Assembly: GCA_030418545.1 (NCBI GenBank)
Contig: QAIB01000008.1
Span: 62,001-126,000, forward strand
From: Xenophilus aerolatus
GTDB lineage: Bacteria; Pseudomonadota; Gammaproteobacteria; Burkholderiales; Burkholderiaceae_C
Direction: 5' to 3'
Length of the DNA stretch: 64,000 nucleotides
Shown: one piece after another, positions 44,446 to 53,232 of the stretch
Position numbering within the stretch: position 1 is the stretch's first letter
Layout: each line of letters opens with the position of its first letter
The notes under the pieces: generated by a model
Database searches by the model: none
Told to the model about the DNA's origin: nothing
Seen by the model: the letters and a program-made list of their open reading frames with translations, nothing else
Position numbers and translations under genes: made by a program

Positions 44446-45213
44446 ATGTCCTTTTCCGTCGAAGCCATCGAACGCGCCACCCTGGCGGCCGTGCCGCCGG
44501 ACACCCTCGAGGAACAGCCCGGCTGGCTGCTGCCACTGGACGCCGGCACCGTGGGCCGCGCCCACAGTGCCGCCCCGTTGCACCACGGCGCGCCGGACCT
44601 GGCGCTGCTGCCGCAGATCGAGGCGCGCTACCGCGCGGCCGGCCTGCCGCCGGTGTTCCGCCTGCCGGTGGAGACGCCGGCCTTCGCCGACTTCGACGCC
44701 GCGCTGCGCGAGCGCGGCTACGTGCCGTCGCGGCCCACGTTGGTCATGACCGGCAGTGCCGCGGCCATGGCCTCGGGCGGGCGCCCCAACGCGGTGCAGC
44801 TCGACACCCAGCCCGGCGAGGACTGGGCGCGCGTGTACCTCGGCGAGGGCTTCGACCCCGTCGACGGCGCGCACCGCGTGCGGCTGCTGCGCCGTGCGCA
44901 CGATGCGGTGTATGCCGGCGTGCGCCTGGCGCTGGAGCCCGGCGCCCCCGAGCAATTGGGCGCCGTCGGCTGCGCCTGCTTCAGCCACGGCCTGGTCGGC
45001 GTGCACGGCATGCGCACGCGCCCGCGCTTCCGCGGCCGCGGCCTGGCCCGCCAGCTCATGGCCGCGATGGGCGTCGAAGCCGAGCGCCGCGGCATCGCGG
45101 ACGCCTTCCTGCAGGTGGAGGTGGAGAACTACCTCGCGCGCTCGCTCTATGCGCGCATCGGCTTCGAGCCGGCATGGACCTATGTGTATTGGCAGCAGCC
45201 CGGGGCGTACTGA
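44446..45213 (+). CDS. GNAT family N-acetyltransferase
   Basis: 255 residues. The acetyl-CoA-binding motif A is VHGMRTRPRFRGRGLARQLM (R-G-R-G-L-A), followed by NYLARSLYARIGFEP, the usual motif B end. The N-terminal half is less conserved and may be a degenerate second GNAT domain. The start ATG 44446 was chosen because upstream frame is unlike a coding sequence. Substrate unknown. It follows the injection-system pair by 70 bp in the same direction. Confidence 0.78.
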   Translation: MSFSVEAIERATLAAVPPDTLEEQPGWLLPLDAGTVGRAHSAAPLHHGAPDLALLPQIEARYRAAGLPPVFRLPVETPAFADFDAALRERGYVPSRPTLVMTGSAAAMASGGRPNAVQLDTQPGEDWARVYLGEGFDPVDGAHRVRLLRRAHDAVYAGVRLALEPGAPEQLGAVGCACFSHGLVGVHGMRTRPRFRGRGLARQLMAAMGVEAERRGIADAFLQVEVENYLARSLYARIGFEPAWTYVYWQQPGAY

Positions 45214-45323
45214 GCGCGCCGCCTGAAGACTCTCGCCTACAGGGACGTTCCGCGCACCGGGCAAAGCATCCAGATCGCTGCCAAGAATCGGGGCGGGGGC
45301 GCGGACATACCGGGCCCGTTCAC

Positions 45324-45338
45324 CCGTCGGTGCGACGG
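45324..45338 (-). terminator. Short hairpin after the catabolic operon
   Basis: CCGTCG-GTG-CGACGG lies 18 bp beyond the last gene of the minus-strand operon. No T-run follows, so termination there is uncertain. Confidence 0.3.
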
Positions 45339-45355
45339 CTCGATGGCCGTGCGCC

Positions 45356-46342
45356 TCACTCGGTCGTGATGTGGTTGTCCCTGACGACCTTGGCCCAGGC
45401 GCGGGCATCCTCGTCCAGGAACTTGCGGAAGGCCTCGGGGCCTTCGCCCACGGGCGTGAGGCCGTAGTCCAGCAGCTTGGCGCGAAAGGCCGGGTCGGCC
45501 ATGATCTTCTGCGAGGTGGCGAGCAAGGCGGCCTGGACGGATTCCGGCGTCCCTTTGGGCGCGAAGATGCCGTGCCACGAGTCGCCGACGAAGCCGGGGT
45601 ACTGCTCGGCGATGGCGGGCACGTCGGGCAGGCCGGGAACGCGCTGCGTGCTCGTGACGCCCAGGGCGCGCACCTTGCCGGCGCGCACCTGGGGAATGGC
45701 GCCGGTGCTGGCGTCCAGCGCCACGTCGATGCGTCCGGCGATCACGTCGGGCACGAACTGGTCCTTGTAGGGGACATGGGTCATCTTCAAGCCGGCCTGG
45801 TTCAGCCAGCGGGCCAACGCCACGTGCGTGCCCTGGCCGATACCGGCGCTGGCGTAGGTGAGCGCATCGGGCCGGGCCTTGGCCTCGCGCACCAGGTCCT
45901 GCAGCGTGCGGTATTTCGAATCCACCGAGGTGACGAGCACATAGGGCACAGAGAGGATGCGCGTGACGGGCACGAAGTCCTCGGCCTTGTACGGCAGCTT
46001 CCTGTAGACGTAGGGGTTGATCGAGAAGGTGTTGTTGACCGTCCAGAGCAGGGTGTAGCCGTCGGCGGGTGCATTGGCGACGGCCTGCGCGCCGATGATG
46101 GTGCTGGCGCCCGGGCGGTTCTCGACCACCACCGGCTGGCCGGTGAGGTGGGTGAAGCCCTCGCCCCACAGGCGGGCGATCACGTCGGGCGACACACCCG
46201 GCGGAAAGGGCACCACCAGCTTGACCGGCTTGGAAGGGTAGGCCGGCTGTGCTGCCGCCGTGGTGGGCAGGCCGGCCGCCAGAAGGCCAGCGGCGGCGGC
46301 GGCGGTGCACAGGTGGCGGCGGGAGATCGTGAAGAGGCGCAT
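45356..46342 (-). CDS. Bug-family (TctC-like) solute-binding protein 1
   Basis: 328 residues with a twin-arginine-like signal (MRLFTISRRHLCTAAAAAG) and the Bug pattern YPSKPVKLVVPFPPGVSPDVIARLWGEGF, then VENRPGASTIIGAQAVANAPADGYTLL. Bug receptors bind carboxylates in a Venus-flytrap fold and normally feed a TctAB membrane pair; no TctA or TctB is in the window. Last gene of a nine-gene operon beginning at 54269. Ligand unknown. Confidence 0.88.
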   Translation of the reverse strand: MRLFTISRRHLCTAAAAAGLLAAGLPTTAAAQPAYPSKPVKLVVPFPPGVSPDVIARLWGEGFTHLTGQPVVVENRPGASTIIGAQAVANAPADGYTLLWTVNNTFSINPYVYRKLPYKAEDFVPVTRILSVPYVLVTSVDSKYRTLQDLVREAKARPDALTYASAGIGQGTHVALARWLNQAGLKMTHVPYKDQFVPDVIAGRIDVALDASTGAIPQVRAGKVRALGVTSTQRVPGLPDVPAIAEQYPGFVGDSWHGIFAPKGTPESVQAALLATSQKIMADPAFRAKLLDYGLTPVGEGPEAFRKFLDEDARAWAKVVRDNHITTE

Positions 46343-46401
46343 GGCGTATGTCTCGTGATGCTGGAAGAAGAAGCCGAAGTCGGGTGGGCGCGGCGCGTAT
46401 C

Positions 46402-47388
46402 TCAGGCCCTCAGGTCCAGCCGCCGCACCAGCGGCGGGAAGTCCGCCAGGTCCTGCCGGATCAGGGCCTCGAAGGGTGCGGGGCCGCCGCCGGCCAGCTC
46501 CCATCCGTTGACCTGGGCGCGGGCCTTCATCTGGGTGTCGGCCAGTGCGGCATCGAGCGCCTGCGACAGCCGCGCGACGACGGCGGCCGGCGTGCCACGT
46601 GGCACGGCGAGCCCGATCCAGAACGAGGCGTCGAAGCGGGGATAGGTGCTTTCGGAGAGCGTGGGCACCTCGGCCATCGAGGGCAGGCGCTTGAGGCCGG
46701 TCTGCGCCAGCGGCATGATGCTGCCGCCCTTGAGGCCGGGCTGGGCCGAGGAAAAGTCCAGCAGCGCCAGTTGCACCTCGCCCGCCATCAGCCCGGTGAC
46801 GAGCGGGCCCGAGCCCTTGTAGGGCACATGCACGAGGTCGATGCCCGCCAGCGCCTTGAACTGCTCGATGGCGATGTGGTTGGTGGCGCCGACGCCGGCG
46901 CTGCCGTAGAAGAGCCTGCCCGGCTGGGCCTTGGCGGCGGCGACGAACTCGCGCAGGGTGCGCCACGGCCAGCGCGCGGGCGTGGCCAGGATGCCGACCG
47001 CCCGCAGTGCCAGGCCCACCGGTGCCAGGTCGCGCGCGGGCTGGACCGTGGCGCCCTGCTGCACGAGCGGCGCGATGATGTGGTTGGAGCGCGAGGTGAC
47101 CAGAACGGTGTAGCCATCGGCAGGTGCGGCAGCCGCCGCGCCGGTGCCGATCAGACCCGCGGCGCCGGGCCGGTTGTCGATGACCAGCGGCTGGCCCAGG
47201 CTGGTGCGCATGCCCTCGGCGAGGAAGCGGGCCACGATGTCCGATGGGCCGCCGGGCGGGTTGGGCACGACGAGCTTGATGGGACGCTGCGGGTAGTCGC
47301 TCGCCGGGGCCGCCGATGCGGGCAGCGGCATGGCCAGCGGGGCGAGGCCGGCGAGGCCGGCGGCCAGGAAATCTCTGCGCTTGTACAT
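46402..47388 (-). CDS. Bug-family (TctC-like) solute-binding protein 2
   Basis: 328 residues. Signal peptide MYKRRDFLAAGLAGLAPLAMPLPASAAPA with a Tat-like RRDFLAAG motif; mature part shows YPQRPIKLVVPNPPGGPSDIVARFLAEGM and IDNRPGAAGLIGTGAAAAAPADGYTVL. A paralogue of the neighbouring Bug proteins but not close to either. It lies 25 bp after the alpha/beta hydrolase, in the same operon. Confidence 0.88.
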   Translation of the reverse strand: MYKRRDFLAAGLAGLAPLAMPLPASAAPASDYPQRPIKLVVPNPPGGPSDIVARFLAEGMRTSLGQPLVIDNRPGAAGLIGTGAAAAAPADGYTVLVTSRSNHIIAPLVQQGATVQPARDLAPVGLALRAVGILATPARWPWRTLREFVAAAKAQPGRLFYGSAGVGATNHIAIEQFKALAGIDLVHVPYKGSGPLVTGLMAGEVQLALLDFSSAQPGLKGGSIMPLAQTGLKRLPSMAEVPTLSESTYPRFDASFWIGLAVPRGTPAAVVARLSQALDAALADTQMKARAQVNGWELAGGGPAPFEALIRQDLADFPPLVRRLDLRA

Positions 47389-47413
47389 GGTGTTGCGTCC
47401 TTCGTTCGTCGGC

Positions 47414-48583
47414 TCAGCGCGCGGCGACGGCCGTGCGGCCACCCAGCGTTTCGGCCACCCAGTCGGCGATGTAGGCGCCGGCATTGGCCGAGTTGTCGAA
47501 GCTCGAATGCTGGGCACCGCCCTCGCGGTCGGTGAAGACCTTCAGCTCGCGCTTCGGGCTGTTCACCAGTTGCTCGTAGGTGCGCTCGGCCCACTTGAGC
47601 GGGATCTGTGAATCCTTCTGCCCGTGCGTGACCAGGAAGGGCACGCGGATCCTCTCGACCACGCCGTCCAGGTGCACCTGTTCGGCGATGCGCATGAAGT
47701 CGTCCATGTCCTTGGCGCCCCAGACCCAGCGCACATGCTCCCAGTAATGCGGCACGGGAAAGCTGCCTTCCTTCTCCAGCCGGCGCTTCTGCACGTCGCG
47801 CCAGTCGTGGTTGGCGCCCCAGACCACGCCGCAGGCAAAGCGCGGCTCGAAGGCCACGGCGCGCGGGCAGTAGTAGCCGCCCAGCGAGACGCCTTCGCAG
47901 CCGATGCGCTGCGGGTCGATGTCCTCGCGTGCCTCCAGCCAGTCGACCACGCGGCTGGCCCAGTGCTCGGCATCGAAGCGTGCCGTCATGCCATGCAGGC
48001 GAAGCGCCTCGCCGGTGCCGGGCTGGTCGAGCACCAGCGACGAAATGCCGCGCTGCGCCAGCCAGTGCGGCAGGCCGACGCGGTACTTCATCTCCTTGGT
48101 CGAATCCAGGCCGTTGAGCTGCAGCAGCACCGGTGCGCGGCCCTGCACGCCCTGGGCGCGCACATACAGGCCCGCCAGCACGCCGCCCTCGTAGGGAATC
48201 TCCACCCGCTCGCAGTTCTCGCCCGCCAGCGCGATGCCGCGTACGAAGGTGTCGAGAAAGCGCCGGTACAGCGCTTCGCGGCCCGCTGCGCCATGCCCTT
48301 GCAGGCGCTCGGCCGTGATCAGGTAGGTGGCGGCACGGCCCAGCTTGTCGCCAGCCGAGATCAGTCGTCCGCGCGCCTCGTCTTCGGCGGCGAGTTCGCA
48401 CAGCTGGTCGGCCATGCGCTCCCAGCTCTGGCGGAAGGCGAGCGACGCTGCCGCATCGGGCTGGTGCGCGGCCTCCTTGAGCGGCGCGCACATGGCCTCG
48501 ATCTCGCCGATGCGGGCGCCCATCTCGATGGCGAGGTCGACCGAGAGGTTCCAGACGTAGTTGGCGGGGAAGTACTTGAACAT
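47414..48583 (-). CDS. Alpha/beta hydrolase, 2,6-dihydropseudooxynicotine hydrolase-like
   Basis: 389 residues. An N-terminal helical segment of about 120 residues precedes the hydrolase fold, the architecture of the 2,6-dihydropseudooxynicotine hydrolase/FrsA-like family, which cleaves C-C bonds beside carbonyls. The nucleophile elbow is GVSLGG with S233; the acid-histidine region contains VTHGQKDSQIPL and GGAQHSSFDN. Position in a catabolic operon with an FAH-family enzyme suggests cleavage of a ring-opened or diketone intermediate; the actual compound is not known. Confidence 0.78.
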   Translation of the reverse strand: MFKYFPANYVWNLSVDLAIEMGARIGEIEAMCAPLKEAAHQPDAAASLAFRQSWERMADQLCELAAEDEARGRLISAGDKLGRAATYLITAERLQGHGAAGREALYRRFLDTFVRGIALAGENCERVEIPYEGGVLAGLYVRAQGVQGRAPVLLQLNGLDSTKEMKYRVGLPHWLAQRGISSLVLDQPGTGEALRLHGMTARFDAEHWASRVVDWLEAREDIDPQRIGCEGVSLGGYYCPRAVAFEPRFACGVVWGANHDWRDVQKRRLEKEGSFPVPHYWEHVRWVWGAKDMDDFMRIAEQVHLDGVVERIRVPFLVTHGQKDSQIPLKWAERTYEQLVNSPKRELKVFTDREGGAQHSSFDNSANAGAYIADWVAETLGGRTAVAAR

Positions 48584-48634
48584 GCTTTGTCTCCTGGCCT
48601 TCGATAGGGCTGTGTCGTGGTGGACTGCAGCAAG

Positions 48635-49426
48635 TCAGCTGCCGTCCGAGATCACGGTGCCGCCGTCCACCACCAGCGTCTGCCCGGTGATGAAACCGCC
48701 CGCCGCCGAGGCCAGCATCACGGCGACACCGGCCACCTCGTGCGGCTCGCCCACGCGGCGCAGCGGGGTGGCCGCCAGCCGGCGGGCCATGAAGGCCCCG
48801 TTGGCCATCAGGCCTTCGGCCAGCGGCGTGCGGATCAGGCCCGGGGCGATGGCGTTGACGCACACGCCGCGCGGGCCCCACTCCACGGCCAGGTTGCGCG
48901 CCATCTGCGCCAGTGCCGCCTTGCTGAGGCCGTACAGGCCGATGGCGCCATTGCCGCGCAGCGCGGCGATGCTGGCCATCAGGACCACGCGGCCGTGGCC
49001 GCGTTCGCCCATGGCCGGCAGCAGCGCAGCGCACAGCGCATGCGCGCTGGCCAGGTTGACCTGGAACACACGTGCCCAGTCTTCTGCCGGCACCTCCAGC
49101 AGCGGCCCGGCCGGGCCCTGCATGCCGGCATTGCAGACCAGCAGGTCGATGGGGCCGAAGGCGGCCTGGGCCCGTTCGGCCAGCGCCTGCACCTGGGCCG
49201 GTGCCGACAGGTCGGCCACCACAGTCTGGACGGCGCCGCCGAGCGATGCGCAGCGGGCCGCGATGTCGCGCAGGGCCGCGTCATCGCGGTCCGACAGCAC
49301 CAGGCTTGCCCCGTTCTGCGCATAGGCCAGGGCGATGGCCTGGCCCAGGCCGCCGGTGGCACCGGTGACCAGCGCCACCTGGCCGTCCAACGCGAACAGG
49401 CGGCGTGCCGACGAGGCGCTATTCAA
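48635..49426 (-). CDS. Short-chain dehydrogenase/reductase
   Basis: 263 residues of classical SDR type. The cofactor motif is TGATGGLG (21-28), followed by CNAG-like VCNAGMQ, the catalytic S152, Y165 and K169 (YGLSK), and the C-terminal FITGQTLVVDGG. SDRs oxidise or reduce secondary alcohols with NAD(P)H. It overlaps the preceding Bug gene by 8 bp, so translation is coupled. Substrate unknown. Confidence 0.88.
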   Translation of the reverse strand: MNSASSARRLFALDGQVALVTGATGGLGQAIALAYAQNGASLVLSDRDDAALRDIAARCASLGGAVQTVVADLSAPAQVQALAERAQAAFGPIDLLVCNAGMQGPAGPLLEVPAEDWARVFQVNLASAHALCAALLPAMGERGHGRVVLMASIAALRGNGAIGLYGLSKAALAQMARNLAVEWGPRGVCVNAIAPGLIRTPLAEGLMANGAFMARRLAATPLRRVGEPHEVAGVAVMLASAAGGFITGQTLVVDGGTVISDGS

Positions 49427-50423
49427 GCTTCACCCCCACCTGCTGGATCACCTGACCCCAGCGCGTGGTCTCGGTGCGGATCAGTTCGGCGAACTCGGTG
49501 CGCGAGCTGGGCGCCACGATCAGGCCCAGGTCGGTGTAGCGCTGCACCACGTCGGGCGCCGTGACGGCCTTGACCAGCTCGTCGTGCAGCCGGTTGGCGA
49601 TGGGCTCGGGCGTGCCGGCGCGCACCACCATGCCGGTCCAGCCCGGGATGTTGAGGGCGGGCTGCCCCAGTTCGGCGATGGTGGGCACCTTGGGCAGCTG
49701 CGCCAGGCGCTTGTCGCTGCCCACCACGGCCAGGGCGCGGGCCTTGTTCTCGCGCACCAGCGGGATGGCGCTGGGTGCCACGTCCAGCATGGCGTCGATG
49801 TGGCCGGCCATCAGGTCCTGCACCGCGGGCGCGCCGCCCTTGTAGGCCACATGCGTGAGGTTGCCCTTGATCTGCCCGCGCAGCATCTCCATCCAGATGT
49901 GCGGCTGGCTGCCCATGCCGTAGGAGCCGTAGTCCAGGCCCTTGCCGCCGGCCTGCGCCGCCTTGACGAAATCCTGGAAGGTCTGGAACGGGCTCGACGC
50001 CGGCACCAGCAGCAGCGTGGGCGAGACCAGCAGCCGCGTCAGCGGCATGAAGTCCTTGAGCGTGTCATAGCTCAGCTTGGGGTACAGGCCGGCGTTCATC
50101 GAGAAGGGTCCGAGGTCGCCATAGAACAGCGTGTGGCCGTCGGCCGGCTGCTGCTTGACGAAGTTGGCGCCGATCTGGCCGCCGGCGCCGGGCCGGTTGT
50201 CGATGACGACCGGCTGGCCCAGGCTGGCCGAGAGCTTCTGCGCCAGCATGCGCGACAGCGCATCGCCGAAGCCGCCGGCGGGGTAGGGCACGACCCAGGT
50301 GACCGGGCGTGAGGGAAAGCCGGCCTGCGCGCGTGCAGCGGTGATAGTCAGGCCCAATGGCACAGCGGCCAGGGCGGCGGCGCCGCGCAGCAGCGTACGG
50401 CGGTCGATTCGGGAAGCGGTCAT
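49419..50423 (-). CDS. Bug-family (TctC-like) solute-binding protein 3
   Basis: 334 residues with a Tat-type signal (MTASRIDRRTLLRGAAALAAVPLGL). The family pattern is FPSRPVTWVVPYPAGGFGDALSRMLAQKL and IDNRPGAGGQIGANFVKQQPADGHTLF. It is the third Bug protein of the operon. A heptamer tandem repeat lies between its leader and the preceding gene; GGAGA is spaced for the ATG at 50423. Confidence 0.88.
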   Translation of the reverse strand: MTASRIDRRTLLRGAAALAAVPLGLTITAARAQAGFPSRPVTWVVPYPAGGFGDALSRMLAQKLSASLGQPVVIDNRPGAGGQIGANFVKQQPADGHTLFYGDLGPFSMNAGLYPKLSYDTLKDFMPLTRLLVSPTLLLVPASSPFQTFQDFVKAAQAGGKGLDYGSYGMGSQPHIWMEMLRGQIKGNLTHVAYKGGAPAVQDLMAGHIDAMLDVAPSAIPLVRENKARALAVVGSDKRLAQLPKVPTIAELGQPALNIPGWTGMVVRAGTPEPIANRLHDELVKAVTAPDVVQRYTDLGLIVAPSSRTEFAELIRTETTRWGQVIQQVGVKLE

Positions 50424-50439
50424 CGCAATGTCTCCGTCA

Positions 50440-50481
50440 AGTCAGAAGTCAGAAGTCAGAAGTCAGAAGTCAGAAGTCAGA
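50440..50481. repeat. Six tandem copies of heptamer AGTCAGA
   Basis: Six perfect head-to-tail units over 42 bp, between the epimerase and Bug gene 3. On the coding strand the unit reads TCTGACT, so the epimerase stop TGA at 50477-50479 lies inside the array. A 7-bp unit is prone to slipped-strand changes. Confidence 0.95.
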
Positions 50482-51442
50482 AGTTCGGGTGCGTGTCGTG
50501 CCCGGCAAGCGCCCGGCGCACGAGGGCGCGTGCGTCGCCGTCGTCGCGCAGGCCGAGGGCGCGGGGCGCGCGGTCGTCCAGCGGCGGGTAGCGGCCGAAC
50601 ACGGCCTCCACGGCGGGTTGCGGCGCGTGGCGAACCAGGGCGTGGCCGTCCGTGCCGAACTCGGCCGACAGGGCCTGCACGACCTCGGCGATCGACAGGT
50701 GCAGCACGGGCAGCGGCCAGGCGCGGGCCGGGTCGTCGCCGACGGGCATGGTGGCGGCATGCACCAGGTTCCAGGCGCAGCGGCGGGCAGACATCCACCA
50801 GGCCGTGGCCTCCGGCCCCACGGGCAGGGTGACCGGCTCGCCGGCCGCGAGCGCATGCAGCAGCTCGCTCATGAAGGCCGACACCAGCCCCGAAGGTGCG
50901 CGCGGGCGGGCCACGATGCCGGGCAGCCGCAGCGAGCGCCCATCGAGCCGGCCGCGGCGCGAGAAATCCGCCAGCAGCACCTCGCAGGCCAGCTTGTGCG
51001 CCCCGTAGATCAGCGGCGGCCGCAGCGGCGTGTGAGGGGTCACCAGTTCGGGCAGCGCACTGCCGTAGACGGCGATGGTGCTGGCATAGACCACCACCGG
51101 CGGCGCATGGCCGGTGCCGGCCGCGGCTAGGGTGTCGAAGAGGTCCAGCGTGGTGTCGAGGTTGACGCGGCGGCTCAGGGCTGGATCGGCCTCGGCCGCG
51201 CCGCCGGGCACGGCCGCCAGATGAAAGCAGAGGTCGGGCGCGAGTGCGGCGATGCGGGCCAGCACCTCGTCGCTGCCGAGGTCGCCTTCGAGCACCACCA
51301 CGCCGGCCGGCAGCGTGCCCAGCCGCTGGTCTGCCGCCGCCAGCGCTGCGATGCGACGCCCACCCACGTGGCCCTGTCGGTGCAGCAGTGCGAGCACATG
51401 CGCACCGATGAAGCCACCGGCGCCGGTCACGAGGACTTTCAT
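50477..51442 (-). CDS. NAD-dependent epimerase/dehydratase, D-erythronate dehydrogenase-like
   Basis: 321 residues of extended SDR type. Cofactor motif GAGGFIG (7-13) and an active-site YGAHK pair, with S-T-I-A-V-YG upstream. The overall pattern (RLPGIVARPRAPSGLVSAFMSELL) resembles D-erythronate dehydrogenase (DenD) proteins, which oxidise the C2 hydroxyl of sugar acids, so a hydroxy-acid is a reasonable guess. It starts 2 bp after the cyclase gene. Confidence 0.75.
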   Translation of the reverse strand: MKVLVTGAGGFIGAHVLALLHRQGHVGGRRIAALAAADQRLGTLPAGVVVLEGDLGSDEVLARIAALAPDLCFHLAAVPGGAAEADPALSRRVNLDTTLDLFDTLAAAGTGHAPPVVVYASTIAVYGSALPELVTPHTPLRPPLIYGAHKLACEVLLADFSRRGRLDGRSLRLPGIVARPRAPSGLVSAFMSELLHALAAGEPVTLPVGPEATAWWMSARRCAWNLVHAATMPVGDDPARAWPLPVLHLSIAEVVQALSAEFGTDGHALVRHAPQPAVEAVFGRYPPLDDRAPRALGLRDDGDARALVRRALAGHDTHPNF

Positions 51443-51444
51443 GC

Positions 51445-52230
51445 TCAGTCCTGAAAGATGGCGACGGCCCGCGTCCAGCCGGCAGACGCGCCGCGGATCT
51501 TGTGCGGGAAGCAGCAGACGGTGAAGCCGTGCCCGGGCAGCGACTCCAGGTTGTGCAGCTTCTCCAGGTGGCAGTAGCCGATGTCGCGGCCGGCCTTGTG
51601 GCCTTCCCAGATCAGCGAGGTGTCGCCGGTCTCGGCGATGCGCCGCGCGGTGTACGAGAAGGGCGCGTCCCAGCTCCAGGCGTCGGTGCCGGTCAGGCGC
51701 ACGCCACGCTCCAGCAGGTACATGGTGGCCTCGTAGCCCATGCCGCAGCCGGTGTTGACGTAGTCGTCATGGCCATAGCGGCTGCCGGCGCGGGTGTTGA
51801 CCACGACGATGTCCATGGGCTGCAGCACATGGCCGATGCGGGCCAGCTCCGCCTCCACCTCGGCGGCGCTCACCACATGGCCGTCGGGCAGGTGGCGGAA
51901 GTCGAGCTTCACGCCGGGTCGGAAGCACCAGTCCAGCGGAATCTGATCGATGGTCATCGAGGGCCGCGCGCCGCCGGCCTTGGCGTCCTGCGTGGCATGG
52001 AAGTGCCAGGGCGCGTCCAGGTGCGTGCCGCTGTGGGTGGTCAGCGTCACCCATTCGGCGGCGGCGGCCTGGCCTTCGGGGTAGTCCTCGGCGCGCGTGC
52101 CGGGGATCAGGTGCATGAACTCGGGCAGCGTGTCCTGGTGGGTCTGGTAGGTGATCTTCGGCGCCAGCGGGGGCGGGTCGGAGAGCACGTCGTTCTCGAG
52201 GTAGATCGACAGGTCGACGAAGCGGGGCAT
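51445..52230 (-). CDS. Cyclase family protein (kynurenine formamidase-like fold)
   Basis: 261 residues. The metal-binding signature HSGTHLDAPWHF (66-77) identifies the cyclase/KynB family, metal-dependent hydrolases that open amides, esters or lactones. The N-terminus FVDLSIYLENDVLSDPPPLAPKI is also typical. Its exact chemistry here could be lactone or amide hydrolysis. Placed between FAH-family and epimerase genes in the operon. Confidence 0.85.
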   Translation of the reverse strand: MPRFVDLSIYLENDVLSDPPPLAPKITYQTHQDTLPEFMHLIPGTRAEDYPEGQAAAAEWVTLTTHSGTHLDAPWHFHATQDAKAGGARPSMTIDQIPLDWCFRPGVKLDFRHLPDGHVVSAAEVEAELARIGHVLQPMDIVVVNTRAGSRYGHDDYVNTGCGMGYEATMYLLERGVRLTGTDAWSWDAPFSYTARRIAETGDTSLIWEGHKAGRDIGYCHLEKLHNLESLPGHGFTVCCFPHKIRGASAGWTRAVAIFQD

Positions 52231-52242
52231 GGCGGTGCGCTT

Positions 52243-53232
52243 TCAGTGGGTGGGCGGCAGGGCCTGCACCACGCGCTGGTCGATGGCGCCGAAGACGGGC
52301 GCGTCCTGCCATTGCGCTTCCATGCGCACACGTTCGCCGAAGTGCAGGAAGGGCGTGCGGCTGGCGCCGTGCTCGATCAGCTCGATGGCGCGCCGCTCGG
52401 CGATGCAGGCCGAGCCGCGCTGGCCGCCGGCATTGGAGACGGTGCCCGAGCCCACGATCGTGCCGGCCGTCAGGCGGCGGGTGAACGCGGCATGTGCGAT
52501 CAGCTGGTCGAAGCCGAAGCTCATCTCGCCGCCGTTGGGATGGCCGAAGCGCTCGTCGCCGCGCATCACCGTCAGGTCCAGGTGCACGCGGCCACCACGC
52601 CAGGCCTCGCCGATCTCGTCGGGCGTCACGGCCACCGGCGCGAAGCTGGTGGACGGCTTGGCCTGGAAGAAGCCGAAGCCGGTGCGCATCTCGCGCGGGC
52701 CGAAGGCGCGCAGGCTCACGTCGTTGATCTGCACCAGCAGGCGCACGTGGCGCAGCGCCAGCGCGGCCGGGCAGCCCAGCGGCACGTCGCCCACGATCAC
52801 GCCGAACTCGCCCTCGAAGTCGATGCCGTGCGCCTCGTCGGGCAGCGGCAGGTCGTCGTACGGGCCCAGCAGGTCGTCGGAGCCGCCCTGGTACATCAGC
52901 GGAATGCGGTCGGCGTCGGGCATGGGCGCGATGTCGAAGGCCTTTTCCATCAGCCGGCCGTGGTTGAGGAAGGCCGAACCGTCGCACCACTGGGGCGCGC
53001 GGGGCAGCGGGGCAGCGGCCTGCGTGGGGTCGAAGGCGAAGGCGCCCTCCGCGTCGCCGGCGTTGAGCTGCGCATACAGCGCCTGCAGCGGTGCCTCGGT
53101 CTGTGTCCAGCGTTCGACAGCATCGAGCATCGTGGGCGCGATGGCCGCGGCATCGACGGCCTGCCGCAGGTCGCGCGAGACGACGACGAGGCGGCCATCC
53201 TTTCGGCCGTTCTTGAGGGTGGCGAGTTTCAT
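52243..53232 (-). CDS. Fumarylacetoacetate hydrolase (FAH) family protein
   Basis: 329 residues. The metal-binding motif DFEGEFGVIVGD (138-149) and the later GGEMSFGFDQLIAHAAFTR and GTIVGSGTVSN blocks are those of the FAH family, which hydrolyses beta-diketones or tautomerises and decarboxylates 2-oxo acids. Start ATG 53232 forms an ATGA overlap with the stop of the preceding gene. Likely acts on a ring-cleavage or oxo-acid intermediate. Confidence 0.85.
   Translation of the reverse strand: MKLATLKNGRKDGRLVVVSRDLRQAVDAAAIAPTMLDAVERWTQTEAPLQALYAQLNAGDAEGAFAFDPTQAAAPLPRAPQWCDGSAFLNHGRLMEKAFDIAPMPDADRIPLMYQGGSDDLLGPYDDLPLPDEAHGIDFEGEFGVIVGDVPLGCPAALALRHVRLLVQINDVSLRAFGPREMRTGFGFFQAKPSTSFAPVAVTPDEIGEAWRGGRVHLDLTVMRGDERFGHPNGGEMSFGFDQLIAHAAFTRRLTAGTIVGSGTVSNAGGQRGSACIAERRAIELIEHGASRTPFLHFGERVRMEAQWQDAPVFGAIDQRVVQALPPTH

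Noticed and set aside
50440-50481. Short CRISPR-like array
   Set aside because: Units are 7 bp, contiguous and without spacers; no cas genes nearby.
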